Under the pieces are notes generated by a model. It saw only the letters and a list, made by a program, of their open reading frames with translations. It was not told where the DNA came from and searched no databases. From Buddleja alternifolia (Eukaryota; Streptophyta; Magnoliopsida; Lamiales; Scrophulariaceae), in contig CM033405.1 in the NCBI GenBank assembly GCA_019426215.1, positions 32,146,199-32,210,198 of the forward strand: a stretch of DNA of 64,000 nt, in the 5' to 3' direction. A program made the translations under genes and the position numbers. This document shows positions 33,673 to 46,557 of this stretch, piece by piece (the first letter of the stretch is position 1; each line of letters starts with the position of its first letter).

Positions 33673-34624
33673 TTAATTTCTTGCGTCATATTGCAAGTAG
33701 GCTATTGCTTCTTGAGCAGTGTAACAACATCTACACCCTCCTCCACCATAGTGATTAGTACCACAGCAACCCCAACGGCAAGGCCTCCCTCCGCCCCATC
33801 CTCCACTTTGTCCGCCCCAACCACCACCCCAGCCGCCTCCACCTCCACCTCCACCCCAACCGACTCCGCCTCCGCCTCCGCCTCCACCGTAGGATCCCTC
33901 GCTAGTTAACTGATTTGCTCCCTCAACTGCACCATGTTCATATATAAATCAATATTAGTTATGTTTTTATATACATATTCTATGTTCCAAATTTAAAAAA
34001 ATGTTTCTTTTTATTTTTGTAGGAAATAAAAAATAAACAAAATTTGATCCCTATATCCAATTATGTTTTTGCCAAAAAAATTAAAACCAACATCTCGATT
34101 GTAATAAATATCACATGTCTTTAATTAATTAAAATAAATATTTGAAGAAATAGAAAATTAACTCCTAGCTAGGGCATATATATAATGTTATGAACTACAA
34201 TTTGTTTAAAAAAGAGAGAAATATCTTACACATTAGCTGAAAATGAAGAGAATAATAACTACTAAATCAATAACGTTTCTTTTTAAAGTATTGGATAATC
34301 ATTTTTGACAAACAAGAATAAGTGGACATTCTTTGTCGGGCGAAAAAAGTAAATAATATAACATTTTTTGATATATTTCAATTATCAAATATAGAATTAA
34401 GAGCAAAGGATTTTATCAAAAGTGAACCATATAATTCTTGTACATTTACTAGTAAAATAGAGGTTTTTAATTAAAAACTAAATCAATATATAAACTCGAG
34501 TAAAAAAGAATTTGATTGTTTAATACACTATTTTTTTCTCACCTTGAACCGTATCATTTGCTGCAGTAGAGGAGATAATAAAAAGAACTACAAAAAGGGC
34601 ACCAAGAAAAATATTGGACTTCAT
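33673..34624 (-). CDS. Secreted class II glycine-rich / Cys-rich protein
   Basis: Two exons on the minus strand: 34543-34624 and 33673-33926, joined GT-AG in phase 1, giving 111 aa. Exon 1 encodes a signal peptide (MKSNIFLGALFVVLFIISST, cut predicted near residue 22). Exon 2 encodes a GGGG/WGGG repeat region followed by a cysteine-rich tail, CRWGCC ... GGGGCRCC. This matches plant GRPs of the GRP3/nodulin-GRP type, whose Cys tail can bind wall-associated kinases and which act in the cell wall. The architecture is firm; receptor binding is knowledge of relatives, not shown here. The long plus-strand frame over this region is a shadow of the Gly codons. Confidence 0.82.
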
Positions 34625-34722
34625 TTTCAATTTTAAAAGAAAAGCAATTATTCACTAAGTTGCACAAATTGCAGATTTTAAGAAGGGATGGCTGGATGGG
34701 AATCATAGTGCTGATGAATTCT

Positions 34723-34732
34723 ATTTATAGAA
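34723..34732 (-). promoter_or_regulatory. TATA box of GRP gene
   Basis: CTATAAATAG on the minus strand about 100 bases before the ATG at 34624. This spacing implies a leader of roughly 70 bases. Confidence 0.65.
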
Positions 34733-35822
34733 TAATTTTTATCCCATAAGTCATAAGCTGACATTATATTTATCGAAGTTTAATATGTCTCACATAATTA
34801 GTTCAATTTGTGGTTTGCAGTTGAGGATTTTGGTTTATTTCATGCGTTTCAAAGTCTTATGTATACTTTGATATTCATTTTGACAATCCCTGGTTATAAA
34901 TATGGTTGTCAAATAACCGAGTCAAGATATTGTTCAAATTTGTTTGAATTATTATCAAACTTCAACGTTTATGTTTGAATTTGGTACGACTTTAAATCAT
35001 ATTGAGTCTAAATGAGCTTTAATCAGATCGAACACAAGTCAAGTTTGAGTAGTTTAATTTTTCTGCATATACTTTATAATTTTTATTATTAATCAAATAA
35101 GAGCTTCAAAATTCATCGGACCCAAAAGATGTTCAAGGCTTGTTTGTTATCTTAATAATCGAGGTCAAATAACTTTTTAGCAATAAATCACGAATAACTC
35201 CTGCTATAAAATTAGGTATTGATGATATCCTTATCAAAGAGACAGATTGATGACTTTGTGGAGTAAATTTTAACAAATTATGACTTTCTTGATCAAGTTT
35301 CTGAAGAATTTCCGTCTGCAGGTTCAACATTCTTTCTAATTTTAGCAAACGGATGATGGTATCCTTATAGACTTGTAATCTAATATATATATGTGTGTGT
35401 GTGTGTTTGTAGGTAGATTGTGAAGAAAAAGATAGGGCAAGGAAGACCAGCACAATAATTCTCATAGGGCGTTATAATCTACGTTTATAATAACTGATTG
35501 TTTGTGTAACGTGGAATTGAATCACAGTAATTGGATGAATTGTTAACTCATCAGAATAGTCGCACTAAAATATCAGTCGACAGCTCACAGATATCAGTCC
35601 ACCATATGCATTCATGATTATCAAGGAATTGCAGTTCTAAATAATCACTCGAGACACAAAACACGCATAAATATAGGTTAAATCTGGCCATATCACCAAA
35701 AGAGTGTATAACATAAATAAAAGGTTCACACATCAGAGACAAAAAACAATAGCAAAATGTGTCAATTCTAGTACCATATCGATATTTAACCAAAACGACG
35801 ACGTAGCTATAATATTCCAGCA
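34733..35822. other. Intergenic between GRP promoter and SPT6L 3' end
   Basis: Contains a decayed repeat similar to the hAT-like relics (GGTTGTCAAATAACCGAGTC, about 34902-35150), a GT microsatellite at 35390-35408, and the 3' UTR of SPT6L on the right. Confidence 0.35.
35133..35465 (-). CDS. Hypothetical 110-aa ORF with signal-like N-terminus
   Basis: The frame begins MRIIVLVFLALSFSSQS, which looks like a signal peptide. It then crosses an ACACAC microsatellite (HTHTH) and an amphipathic Leu/Lys stretch (IIRLLKLERMLNLQTEILQK). No family is recognised and no introns or TATA box are evident. It may be a spurious frame or a small secreted peptide gene. Low confidence. Confidence 0.2.
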   Translation of the reverse strand: MRIIVLVFLALSFSSQSTYKHTHTHIYIRLQVYKDTIIRLLKLERMLNLQTEILQKLDQESHNLLKFTPQSHQSVSLIRISSIPNFIAGVIRDLLLKSYLTSIIKITNKP

Positions 35823-38800
35823 TCACCAACCTCCACCATCTCCACCACTTCCCCCCCATCCACCATCACCACCCCCTTGTGAAGAACTCTTCTTGCTACC
35901 ACTTTCCTCGTCCCACCCACCCCAACCACTTCCTCCTCCTCCTCCTCCACCACCACGACTGCCACTTCCTCCTCCACCACCGCCACTACCCCAACCATCA
36001 CCACCACCGCCACTGCCACCACGACTTCCACCACCACCGCCACCGCCGCTGCCCCAACCATCCTCATTTCCTCCCCAACCACCAGGGAAAGCTTCCCTAC
36101 CTGGTGAATTCTCTACTTTTGCTCCAGGAAAGCTCCCCCATCCACCGCCATTGTCGCCATCCTTAGAACCCCACTTTTCTGAACCTCCTCGATCTGAGTC
36201 CTGCCTGTCGCCGCCTCTGCCACCACCATACGAGCCTCCTCGGCCACCACGCCCACGACCGCGTCCGCCATATGGTCTAGGCGGCCTATCCTGATCCCCA
36301 CCATCTCTACGGTCACCTCTTCCTGTAATCAAAACCAAATTACACTATTATGTAATATAAAAGCATAACTACATGCACATCCCATCGTCAATAAGTATTG
36401 GGTAACTACCACGTGCCCCAAGGTTCTAAAAGTTACCAAGACACCCTCTCACATCCTGTCAAGTCGAAAAATTGTCAAAAAAGGGATGACGTTGTAGCTC
36501 ATCACATGGGTGAAATTGTAATATGTTTTTCATGACGAGGGAAGTTATGATATTTTCTCAAACTCGAGGTATCTTACGTGATTAGAGTCTCATGCAGGGG
36601 GCATCGATGTAATTTACCCCAATATGAAAACGGAAATCATTATTCAACATCCTTGCAATTTCCTTAATGTCATTCAATATCAACTCGGCTCATCATAACA
36701 TAATTCGGTATAGAAATTGTAACTACGACATCTTTTAGTTTATCGACTAGACGAGTTGCAATATCCAGCCAAATACCACCCAAGTCTATACATGCTAATG
36801 TAAATGAAAAATATAGAAGTAAATTACTCTTAAACGCCTAACTCAAGAACAGGCAGCAGACACCAACATAAGATACCAGTTTTTACCTCTCAACATCATA
36901 TTCAGCATTAAGAATGTTTTTTACCAGGAGATAATGATAACCCTCCTATTCATCTGAAAGTTAAGACATAACTCAAGTTTTAAGTCAGCATACTCAAAAG
37001 ATGCCAATAGATACCAGTAACCCACCTATGCAACTGAAAGTTAAAGACTCAATTGGAGTTGCAAACATAATTTAACAACGCAAGGCAGGATGACATAACA
37101 GGGAAAATATGGAGTAAGCACATATGAGATAGATGCAACACGACTTAATTGAAGCATCCGAGCTCACCTCCTCTAGAACCCCTATCTCTGTCAGAACGGC
37201 CCCCTCTCCAGCCACCACCACCATCACTCGAACCACCATAGCCACCACCAAAACCAGATGAGCCTCCACTAGCAGGACTTCTGAAAGGTACGCTAGCAGC
37301 AACTGATCGAATTGATGGCGCAGAATCATGTGGAGCATCAATGTGTTTCTGGAAGTAATACACAAGTTTGTCTATGTCCTTAAACATTTGTTTCCGGAAC
37401 TTATATCCCTTCGGATACAGGCCTATGTACTCGTGATGCGGATTTGAACTTCTTATGTAAGTCAGGATGAATGTGCCAGGATGTTCATGAGATATCCCAA
37501 AGCAATATACAATTCTCATTGGATTCTCAGCTTTTTCGATTCTAAGGAGCTCATCAACTTCGGTTTTAGTGCCCTTCCTAAACTTGCGGTGATTAAGCAT
37601 TCCCTTCAAATGAGCTACCAACGGATCCACATAACGATCCATTACCTGAATGAAGAAAACAGGTCACCCTGGATTATTAATTTTCTAATTACTATATGCA
37701 AAGACAAAACCTAACTTGGCACTGACACGAGCCATAACCTAATTTAGGCAGAAACAAAGTAAAATTGAACTAGCAAATGGAGAAAGATGACTTTTTGAAG
37801 GTCGGGTGACTAAGTCCAGGTGACAATGCATAAACATAAATTCTAAGAGGTAATATTGTGAGAAAATAATCTTCTCATGGTTATAGTATTTAAGATTAGT
37901 CAATCGGATTAGTGAAAAGCAACTAAGTGGCAAGTACATGGAGAGATGCAGGACCATCTCAAACAAGAAGATATATCTTCTCAAGACAATCAATTGATTC
38001 AACGAGTGTAACCAAGAGAAAGGAAAAAGGTTCTTTCCCTGCCGTGCTCCTGTACTCACAAAGATTTAGAAAAATCCAATTCTCATCCACACGCATAGGT
38101 TCCACTATATTCATCCTTTTCATTGATATCAAGACTTGTTCTGATATATTTCTAAACAACCAAGAATTAATCGATTTTCAAATCAAAAGCTCTAAATTAT
38201 TACCTCATCAAGATCCTCAAATGTATCCTCGCCGATTTTCAATGTTTTCCCAATTCGAAGCAAGCTTGTGATATCCTTGTGTTCCTTTCCACCTTCAATT
38301 ATGTCCTTGTTAGCATAAACCCCTTCATACACTTTCAGCGTTAATGTCAAGAATGAGGGTCCACGAGAACTAGGCCGAACAACACTTTCACCAGGATCCT
38401 TGTCCGACAAAAACTGTAAGCAAACGATGAACAAAGAATATACATGAAAACCTAGGCTAAGATTATTTCAAAGATAAAATCCAGGTAATTACTGCATCAA
38501 ATAAGAAAATAATAAGAGACAAATGTTTATCAACAGTTAAACATATGCAAGAAGTCACATTTTAACCAACTTAGGATGGATCAGAAATCCCATGATCAAG
38601 TCTAACCATACATGAAAATTACTAGAAACTATAACATCATCACTAGATTGCCTAAACAATCCCCAAATATATTCAAATAACGTGTAAACGCAATGCTGGT
38701 CCACAAGTGACTTCACGATAACATACCTCTATTGCTTCATCAGCTGTGATATTCCGGAAGCGAGGGTGAACAATCATCCTCGGCTTAAAATGCTTCTTTG

Positions 38801-41800
38801 CGAGCTCCTTCTCTTTACGAGCTTTTTCTTTCTCAGTGTGTACATTGCTGCGATCTTCGTGATAGTAAGGATCCATATTTTGATTGCTCTCAAAACGATT
38901 ACTCCTCATTTCACTTTCTCTACAAGTTAAAAACACCTGGTAGCGATTCTTCTGAATTGATTTGATTCTGCAAGTTAAAATATCACCTTCTCGCAGCTTA
39001 TCGGTTAATTCATTAATATCCCTCCAATCATCAGTATAATCTTCCTTGCTAAGCATGCCAGTCAATCCGGATTCAAGGACGCATATCGCCCTCTCAGCGT
39101 GAACCCTGCGAACTGTTGCCTGCACGATTCTTCCTTCAGACAGAGCTTCTTCACTCTCTCCTGAGATCATATAAAATTCTTCATCCTGACTGGGTTCTAC
39201 ATATAGTCTGCGCCGATCCTGGAATCCTTCAATCAACTCCAATCTTATATCATTAAGAGTTTCCTTTTTGTTCAGGCGGTTTTTTTGTTCAGCATATTCA
39301 TGAACATCCACAGCCCTCAACAAATGAGGCTTCTCTCTCACATGCTCAATAGCCATTTCTAGAACATCATCATCATCATTTGCATCGTCATTGCCATCCT
39401 CACGGTAAATATCCTTGGCCAACTCTTGTGCGAGACTGTAAGATTCTGGATGTATTCTTGTGTCATCTAACAAATCAATAAATTGACTACTACTTGAAGT
39501 CAATCCGCTACGCCTAACTCGCAGGAAGCCGACAGCATTTATGAAAACCTTTTTACCAAGCCCATGGGATGTCAACAGGTCTTTCCTAGTGAAAATTGCT
39601 CCAGCTCTTACTAGGGACCTTTGCAGAGAAGCTGCTTTTCTGGGTCCAAGCCCAGAAATAAACTGTAGTGGAGCAAACAACCATTCATGGCTGGAAGCTA
39701 AGTTAATATCAAGACCCACTTGATTCGTAGCATCCACCATAACTTGCTCAATCATCCCATACTTATCATCAGGAGTAAGAAAGTTCTCCAAAGGAGTAAG
39801 TTTCCAAGATAATATCTCCTTTCCTGGCCCACATAATGTTGCAACCATGGCTAGTGGATTCTGAAGATAGCGTCCAAGAGCCACGGCACGCCTGATAATA
39901 CCTAAAAATAGAAGATAACGTAAGCAATTCCAATATTATCACATAAATTTGCCTCAGAATTTGCCAAGAAAAGAAAAGCATTCATCGAATATCTTAACAC
40001 CAATAAATAAAGAACAATGGAAATTTCTCCAACTACATCATATATAATTTCCACATCAATTTCTGGAAAAGTTATTACCTTCTTGTGAAGGAAGTTGATC
40101 AACAGATATGCGGGAATTTTCATACAGATGTGGAAGAGATTCATCACCATACACAATATTCAGATTATCCATCTCGTGACCTACATCTCTCGGATTATCT
40201 TCCACCATCTTGAAGATAATCTAATTACAGGGAAAAAATCAAATACCATCTCAAATATCCATAAAATTTATATACCAGCAAGGGTTCTTAATGCAAAAGG
40301 ACAGATAACATTCTCAGAAATATACAACAGTGGCTAGAAAAAACCAAAGATAATTCAAGTATGAATACCTCATAAATATCCTCCTTCAGCCGTGTACAAG
40401 ACAAATTAGCCGCTCCTAGAACCACGACGTGTGGCTGGTGGTCCATCATAAATTTTTGCACTCGTTGCTGATCATTTTTCTTACGTTGCTGTTCATTAAC
40501 ACTTTGGCCACGAAGGTTGAGAGAACCTGCAATCAGCACATCTAAAACTTCTCCAGATGAATCCAACATCACGAAAGTTGTAGCTGGTTTTCCAGGGCCC
40601 CAACAGCAAGCCATAACCCTGGGTGCAGCTTCTTCATCTGAATTCAGATCATTTTCTTTCCTCTGATATGGGGCAACAGACACTTTATCCCACAATAGTT
40701 TTCCATATTCCCAAATCAACCAGGCTTTTGCTCTACTACTCAACAAGGATCTCGCCTCCTTTTCCATTGAAGGTAGAAGAAGATTGTAAAATGCATCATT
40801 AAGAATCAATTCCCGCTGCTCATTCCATAGTTGAGCAGATTTACTGACACCATCACTCAAATAATAATCCTTTGAGTCACTTATTAACTTATCAAGGACG
40901 GTTTCCGGTAGCTTGATAGTAACTTGCAGGAGCTTCTCCTCTTCAGCTTTCTGAATTAGAAGCCATTGAGCGTCCTCAAAACTGGTAAGTGGCTTGTCCC
41001 GCAACCACTTCACTCCAGCAAACTGGTGAAAAGTATCAATGGCCACATTTCCATCTGGTGTAGGACTAGTTGACACCACAGCATTATCCATAAAGATACT
41101 GCGAACATGTTTCCTCACACATGGTTCACAGCTAATCTCAACGGCTGCCTGTGTTGTATCATGAGAAAGTTAGCCAATAGGCCCAATACAATTAAATACC
41201 ATTTGGTAATTACATGAATGATTGTAAATAAAAAAATTCTGGATACCATGTGCCTCGCGCCTTTCAACACAGCCAGAGGCGTCTCAAACATAGCACATGT
41301 GAAAGTAGAAGCCATTTCCTCTGGTGTTTCCTTTGCATCCTCCAATTCATCCATCCTCTGCAAAGAACATAACCCACTTAGTGTTGCAATTCAGAAAGAG
41401 GGCAATCAGAAATCAAATTACACCTACCATTTTCTCCAGAGAGATCTGTAAACCAAATTGCTCGGAGCTATAACCAAACTTGCTTGCAACCTCCCATAGG
41501 CCAGCTTTACTGCAAATGCTGTAATGTGATTTCCTCTTTGGCCTCTTATACTGCCCTTCATCTAGAACAACTTCACCCGGAGGGAAGTGCAAATTAAATT
41601 TTGAGTCAACGTCATCAACCTCTCTATCTGAGTCAGCCGCTTTGAGTGACTTAGTTATTGAATCAAACAGCTGTTTATTTAGACTAAGCCGTGTCTCATC
41701 GTATACTCTTCGTCTCTCTTCTTCAAACCGCTTATTGTAGTATGACTGGAGCGCACTCTTTCTTTTCTGAAGAAGCAGCCACTTCTGGTCCAAGTCCTGG

Positions 41801-44614
41801 ATTGTCCAAAGCACCTGCACAGACACCATTTCTTGAAATTCTCTACAAACTGTCTTGAGTAACCCCTCAAGTAAAGATCAAAAGTGATTGATTTCTCATC
41901 ATGGAAAAATTACATCTCTTTTTGGTGATTTTGAGCTAAAAAAGAGTTTCTAAAACGTGCCATCTGAAAGGAACTTTCTCGCTCTAATTCTTTCTCAAAA
42001 CTAGAAAATTGATGAAAAGTACTGAACAGAAACGACCATTATATTGGAACACATTAATTACCAAACAAATGTAAGGACTGAAAACTAAGTTCAACAAAAT
42101 CACATGTTACAACAAATGCACACCTTGTGCCGCTTTAGCATGGGTTTCTGGTTAGGATCATAATCAATGTCAGGTTCAGGCTCATTTGGGTCCTTTAACA
42201 GGCTTAAGATCTCCTCTTTCCGGTACATAGCAATGAATGGAACCTATGACATAGATATAAGAATTCAATACCAAATAAGAGAACTAAATCACAATGCAAA
42301 ATTAAGCTATTGTCCACGAGAAATATGCATACATCTAGCTTCTGAACATGCATTAATTCCAAAAATCTTGCAATATGGCGCTTGAGTTCATCCACTTCTT
42401 CGCTGGCAGCACCACTCTTGTTAAACAAAGGTATCACACCACTAATAAGCTGATTGTGAATCCACTCTCTCTCCATTTCAATACTGATCTCATCTGTAGG
42501 GGGATGGCCAGAACTTTCCTCAGATATCTACAAAAGAGAATAGGAGATACATATCTAAAACTTCAGCATGAACAAGGAGTGACAAAATATTCATCAAGAT
42601 GTTCAATGAACCTGCATTCGTTCAGGAATATCTATTTCCCGTATCTGGTCATCCTTTCCTGTCATATACTTCTCAGAAAGTACACTAGGATCAAATTGGT
42701 CTTCAAGGCTCCTTTCACCAGTATCACCATACCTGTCCCTCACTTCCAACTTCCGGATCCTCAAAAGGTCTTCAACATCACCAAATATTTCATGCGCTTC
42801 CTGGAGTGCAGATGATGAAATTCCTGGTCTTGGCCTACTCTTTTTAGGTTTCTTCCTCCTGCATACAGACGTTCCAATGTATAAAATTATCACAAACATG
42901 GGATCAGAGGTCATTAGATATTAAGTACAAAAGATGCACCTCACAGGAGCTCCGTGCTCATCAACTTCTTCCTCATCAACAATAAAATCAGCCATTTCAT
43001 CCTCTTCCCCAATGTCCAAATCCTCCTCCTCTTCTGGTTGTTCATCCTCCTCAGCAATATCCTCAAGCGGTTGTCCTACAATATAAGAGAAAATCAAGAT
43101 TCCCATTAAGAAACTAAATGCTGGTATAAGAAGACAATTCATGAGATTTACCCTCATCATCACCAAACAAGCTGCGTTTGAGCTTCTCCTCCGCTGTGCG
43201 CCCCCCCATTCTACTTCCATCGAACTCCTCTTCATCAGAAAGCCCAAATGGTTCTTCTTCGTTATCCCTCCCAGCCTTTTTCAGTCGCTTAAACTTCTTA
43301 CTCTCCTAATGGTGTGAAAGAAAAGGTACAAAAACGTTAATTGGGAACGCATTCCGCATATGCGTAAATACCATAAAAGCACCAAAAAGAGGGGGAAAAA
43401 AAGAAATACAAACTTACAAGATTTGGACGAGGAACAGAGATGTTGCTTTCCTGGAGAAGTTCATAATCATCCTCGTCAAGCACATAGTTCCTCTCTGACT
43501 CCCTGTGGTTACAACATCAATTAAAAAAAAAACGTTGCGCTTTTCTGTATGGACTAAAAATAAATTAGCATGAAATTTTTAGAAAGGAAATTTTGCTAAG
43601 TGAGGTCACAAGTAAAGAACCTCTTCTTCCTTTTCTTCTTCTTCTGTCTCTCGTCATCACTATCAGCTCTATCTTCTTCCTCGTCTTCTTCTTCATCCTC
43701 AACATCATCCACTATAAAACCATCTTTCTCATATTCATCCTGTCCTTCTGATCAAGAATATGGAGAGGGTTCTCATTAACAACCAAAACTTGCACTGACA
43801 GAACTTTAAAGAAAGCGGTGTGCTTTGCCAAGTGTAACAAATGAGATAACATGTGTACAATGCATTTAAACTGGAAAATGCTTCTCCCAGGTACACATTC
43901 CAGAACTATAGTAGACATGTGTTACTTATTCATCTTTGCCATAGTTAGCATCCTTCCAGCAGATCTTCACAATTGATAGTAAAAAAAATATATCAACATG
44001 ATAAACGGGGTTGTAATAAGACACTGTCAATCATTATTGTCACAAGAAACATGAAACCCAAAGAGGTATGATATGTTGCATGCACTGGAATCCCATACCG
44101 TACTCCACCCAATGTGAGTTCTTGAGCATAAAATAAAGACAGAAACGCAATTATATACCCCACACCAGCCCAAAAAACTTCAAATTCCTCCAAATAAGAA
44201 AACAATATCTGAACTACAAGAAAACCAGACAGATGTGCAAGACATTGAGAACCTAGTGCAACAAAAAAAATTGGAAGTACGCAAGAAAAGGGAAAAAAAA
44301 AAACAGAAGATATGCATAACAAATATATATATATATATATATACGCGAATAACGGAGCGACCACTGAAAGGGAATCCTACCATCGTCTTCTTCATCTTCA
44401 TCGTCATCACGATCACGATCACGATCACCGCCTCGGTCTCCATATGGCTCCTCGTCTCTCTCTTCTTCAACTCCGATCTCATCTGCGTTCACGAAGAAAA
44501 AATACAAATTATTAAGCGCAAAATCAGCAATTTTTCAAGAATCTTCGCAAAATGGTGGAAAAATTCGCGAGACATTGTACCTTCATCATCGGAGATGACA
44601 TTTTTGCCAACCAT
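35823..44614 (-). CDS. SPT6L: Transcription elongation factor SPT6-like
   Basis: Seventeen coding exons, minus strand: 44581-44614, 44381-44482, 43621-43747, 43418-43502, 43152-43305, 42940-43075, 42612-42858, 42333-42527, 42124-42243, 41428-41814, 41247-41357, 40369-41148, 40079-40220, 38727-39901, 38204-38413, 37168-37645 and 35823-36322. They total 4983 nt, 1660 aa, with every GT-AG junction in phase. SPT6 is a histone chaperone that travels with RNA polymerase II. Domains: acidic N-terminus (about 1-230); helix-turn-helix region; YqgF-like domain (RVMACCWGPGKP, VMLDSSGEVLDV); HhH (FISGLGPRKAASLQRSLV, near 955-970); S1 (EGRIVQATVRR ... ICVLESGLTGML, about 1128-1210); tandem SH2 that reads the Pol II linker (about 1266-1450); and a Gly-rich tail with ten Trp, each beside Gly. 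Length matches Arabidopsis SPT6L. MVGKNVISDDE is the family start. Confidence 0.97.
36400..36619. repeat. MITE-like element in SPT6L intron 16
   Basis: About 220 bp bounded by GGGTAACTACCACGTGCCCC on the left and a right end reading (reverse complement) GGGTAAATTACATCGATGCC, an imperfect inverted pair. It is non-coding. A related copy sits at the same place in the duplicate (48492-48712), so it predates the duplication. TSD not found. Confidence 0.5.
44314..44345. repeat. (AT)n microsatellite in SPT6L intron 2
   Basis: An alternating AT run lies in the intron between exons 2 and 3, outside coding sequence. Confidence 0.7.
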
Positions 44615-44639
44615 TTCGATGAAATGCTGAAAATAACTG

Positions 44640-45597
44640 ACCTAGGGCTTAAATGAAACCCTAGAAATGCAACTGATAACCTCGCGAACACTAGAAAAGT
44701 GTTGAATAATCTTTCGAGTGTGAAAAATCGGAGATGATGGCGAGCCGAAACTGAAAAAATACCTCTGAATTTCTCTTCGCCCACTCACAAAATCACTAAC
44801 AATGAAACACACACACATGTAAATATGCATACAATGTACAATATATATTTGTATTGTGAATATGTGTATAGACGATGAATATATAAATAAGAAAGAGGCG
44901 GTTTTGAGGAGCCAGTTACCGAAGCCCAAAACTCTGAGTCTTAAGTTAGGCCCAAAACTTAGGGTGTAATTCAGGCCCACAATTTCCTAAAATATATACA
45001 CGTTTTTTTTTTTCTTCCCTAAAATAAACCAAGTAGTCCAATTTCGAAATTCCAAAGATAAATTGATTAGTTGTACTCCAGATTGGTCGCTAAAAGCTCG
45101 ATTGAGCTTGTTTTGTTAATATATTAAATCAAGGTTGAATAAAACTTAATATTTGGTAAATTTTGAAACTCGATTCGAATTAAGCTCAATTGGTTAAAAA
45201 TAATAAAATATGTGCAAAAAAATCAAGTTATTGGAGCTCGACTCATTTTTTTTCTTAATAAAAATTATATATCGACAGTTGGATCTTATAAGAGATCCAA
45301 CGGCTCAAAAAGTTTGGATTTGTGGGTCTTCATTGAGTAATCCAAACCCAAAGCCATACGACATATTTAATAGGTCTGGGTTAAAAACTATAATTATTCG
45401 CATTGTGAGGTTGGATTTGGACTCAAGGTTTTGAGTCTGGATATGGGGCATTGCCCAATCCAGAAAATGTTTCAGATATGCAGAGCAGTGGGCTTAATCT
45501 GCAAATTAGCCCAAATATGAAGTCCAGAAGTGAAATCAAACGACCCTAGTGGCTAAAAGATTTTATTTGAATAACGTTGTTAAGTAGTTCCTTACGG
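44640..45597. other. SPT6L promoter side and spacer
   Basis: Upstream of the SPT6L start (44614). Includes an ACAC tract near 44808 and, at 45050-45240, a decayed CTCGATTGAGCTTG / GGAGCTCGACTC repeat of the hAT-like family. No other gene. Confidence 0.35.
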
Positions 45598-46557
45598 CAC
45601 ATTTGGTATGTAGACTGCTTATTCCAGAAAAGATCAATCCAGGTGGAATGGGAAGCCACTTGGAATGACCTTCCTCAATCCATTGTTTGGCTAGAATCAT
45701 GGACTAAAGAGAAAACGAAAAAGGCGCTCTCATTCATTTGTTTGGTTCCCTCATTTACACCAGTTGGACTAACATACAATTTTACTTCATATGACTATAA
45801 TACCCATATGTGTGCTAATAACTCTACTACACACAATGTGTGTGTGTGTGTGTATTGAAAGTCGTTTGAGTTTTTAAAATAATATCTTATTTTAGATAAT
45901 TACGAAACCAAATATTCATTATTTGAAGTTCATCGTTTTATTTTCTCATTTATATTTCGAACTTTTTCTTTTTTTTTTATACCAGACTATAATTTTTAAC
46001 TACTTAGAATTTAGTTACTTTTTAATTTATTTATGTTGTCTCATTGATATAGAAAATTACCCCATTAATCTGCTAAACTATTGAATAATCTCAAATTAGA
46101 AAGGAATGTCAACTTTTTTTTCCCTTTTCTTGAATATCTCTGAAGCACACCATAGGATAAAACAAAATTAATAAATCAAAAAAATTACTCACGTGTTCTT
46201 GGTGTTCTTTGTGCAGGAAAAATTCTCTGCAATAATATGGCAGATTGAACGTTGACAATATTTTGTGGAATTCTTTGGATATGTAAATGATTAGAAAAAA
46301 TTTATAAGATATCTAGAGTGATTTTAGGTATAATAAAGGAAGTTACCTTCTTAATTATCATTACCATTAATCTCACTTAAGTGGGAATAAGGATTCCCCA
46401 TGATTTGATGACGATTGAACTTTCCCACTTTTTAGTGGGAATGAGCAATCCAATGGCTTATGGGTCTCACTTCTTGTGGACTTACCAAGCATTAAGTGAT
46501 AATTAAAAAGTGGGAAAAGTCTTTTCAGGAATGACCATTCCCTCGTACCAAATGCGT
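45598..46557. mobile_element. Candidate MITE with about 40-bp TIR
   Basis: The left end CACATTTGGTATGTAGACTG pairs with the reverse complement of the right end, CGCATTTGGTACGAGGGAAT, over roughly 40 bp with mismatches. The interior is non-coding and contains CCCACTTTTTAGTGGGAAT-type palindromes near 46425. TSD not settled, so superfamily (PIF/Harbinger or hAT) is open. Confidence 0.5.

Noticed and set aside
33691..33909. Thr/Ser/Pro-rich plus-strand frame and the Glu/Val-rich minus frame over the same bases
   Set aside because: Both are shadows of the Gly-repeat exon of the GRP gene, which has a signal peptide, splice sites and a conserved Cys tail in another frame.
35704..36294. Pro-rich 196-aa plus-strand frame that looks like an extensin
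   Set aside because: It is the complement of the Gly-rich SPT6L exon 17 (GGN codons read as CCN).
44312..44515. HDHDHD-rich frame near SPT6L exon 2
   Set aside because: It is the complement of the DRDRD acidic/basic repeat in exon 2 plus an AT microsatellite.
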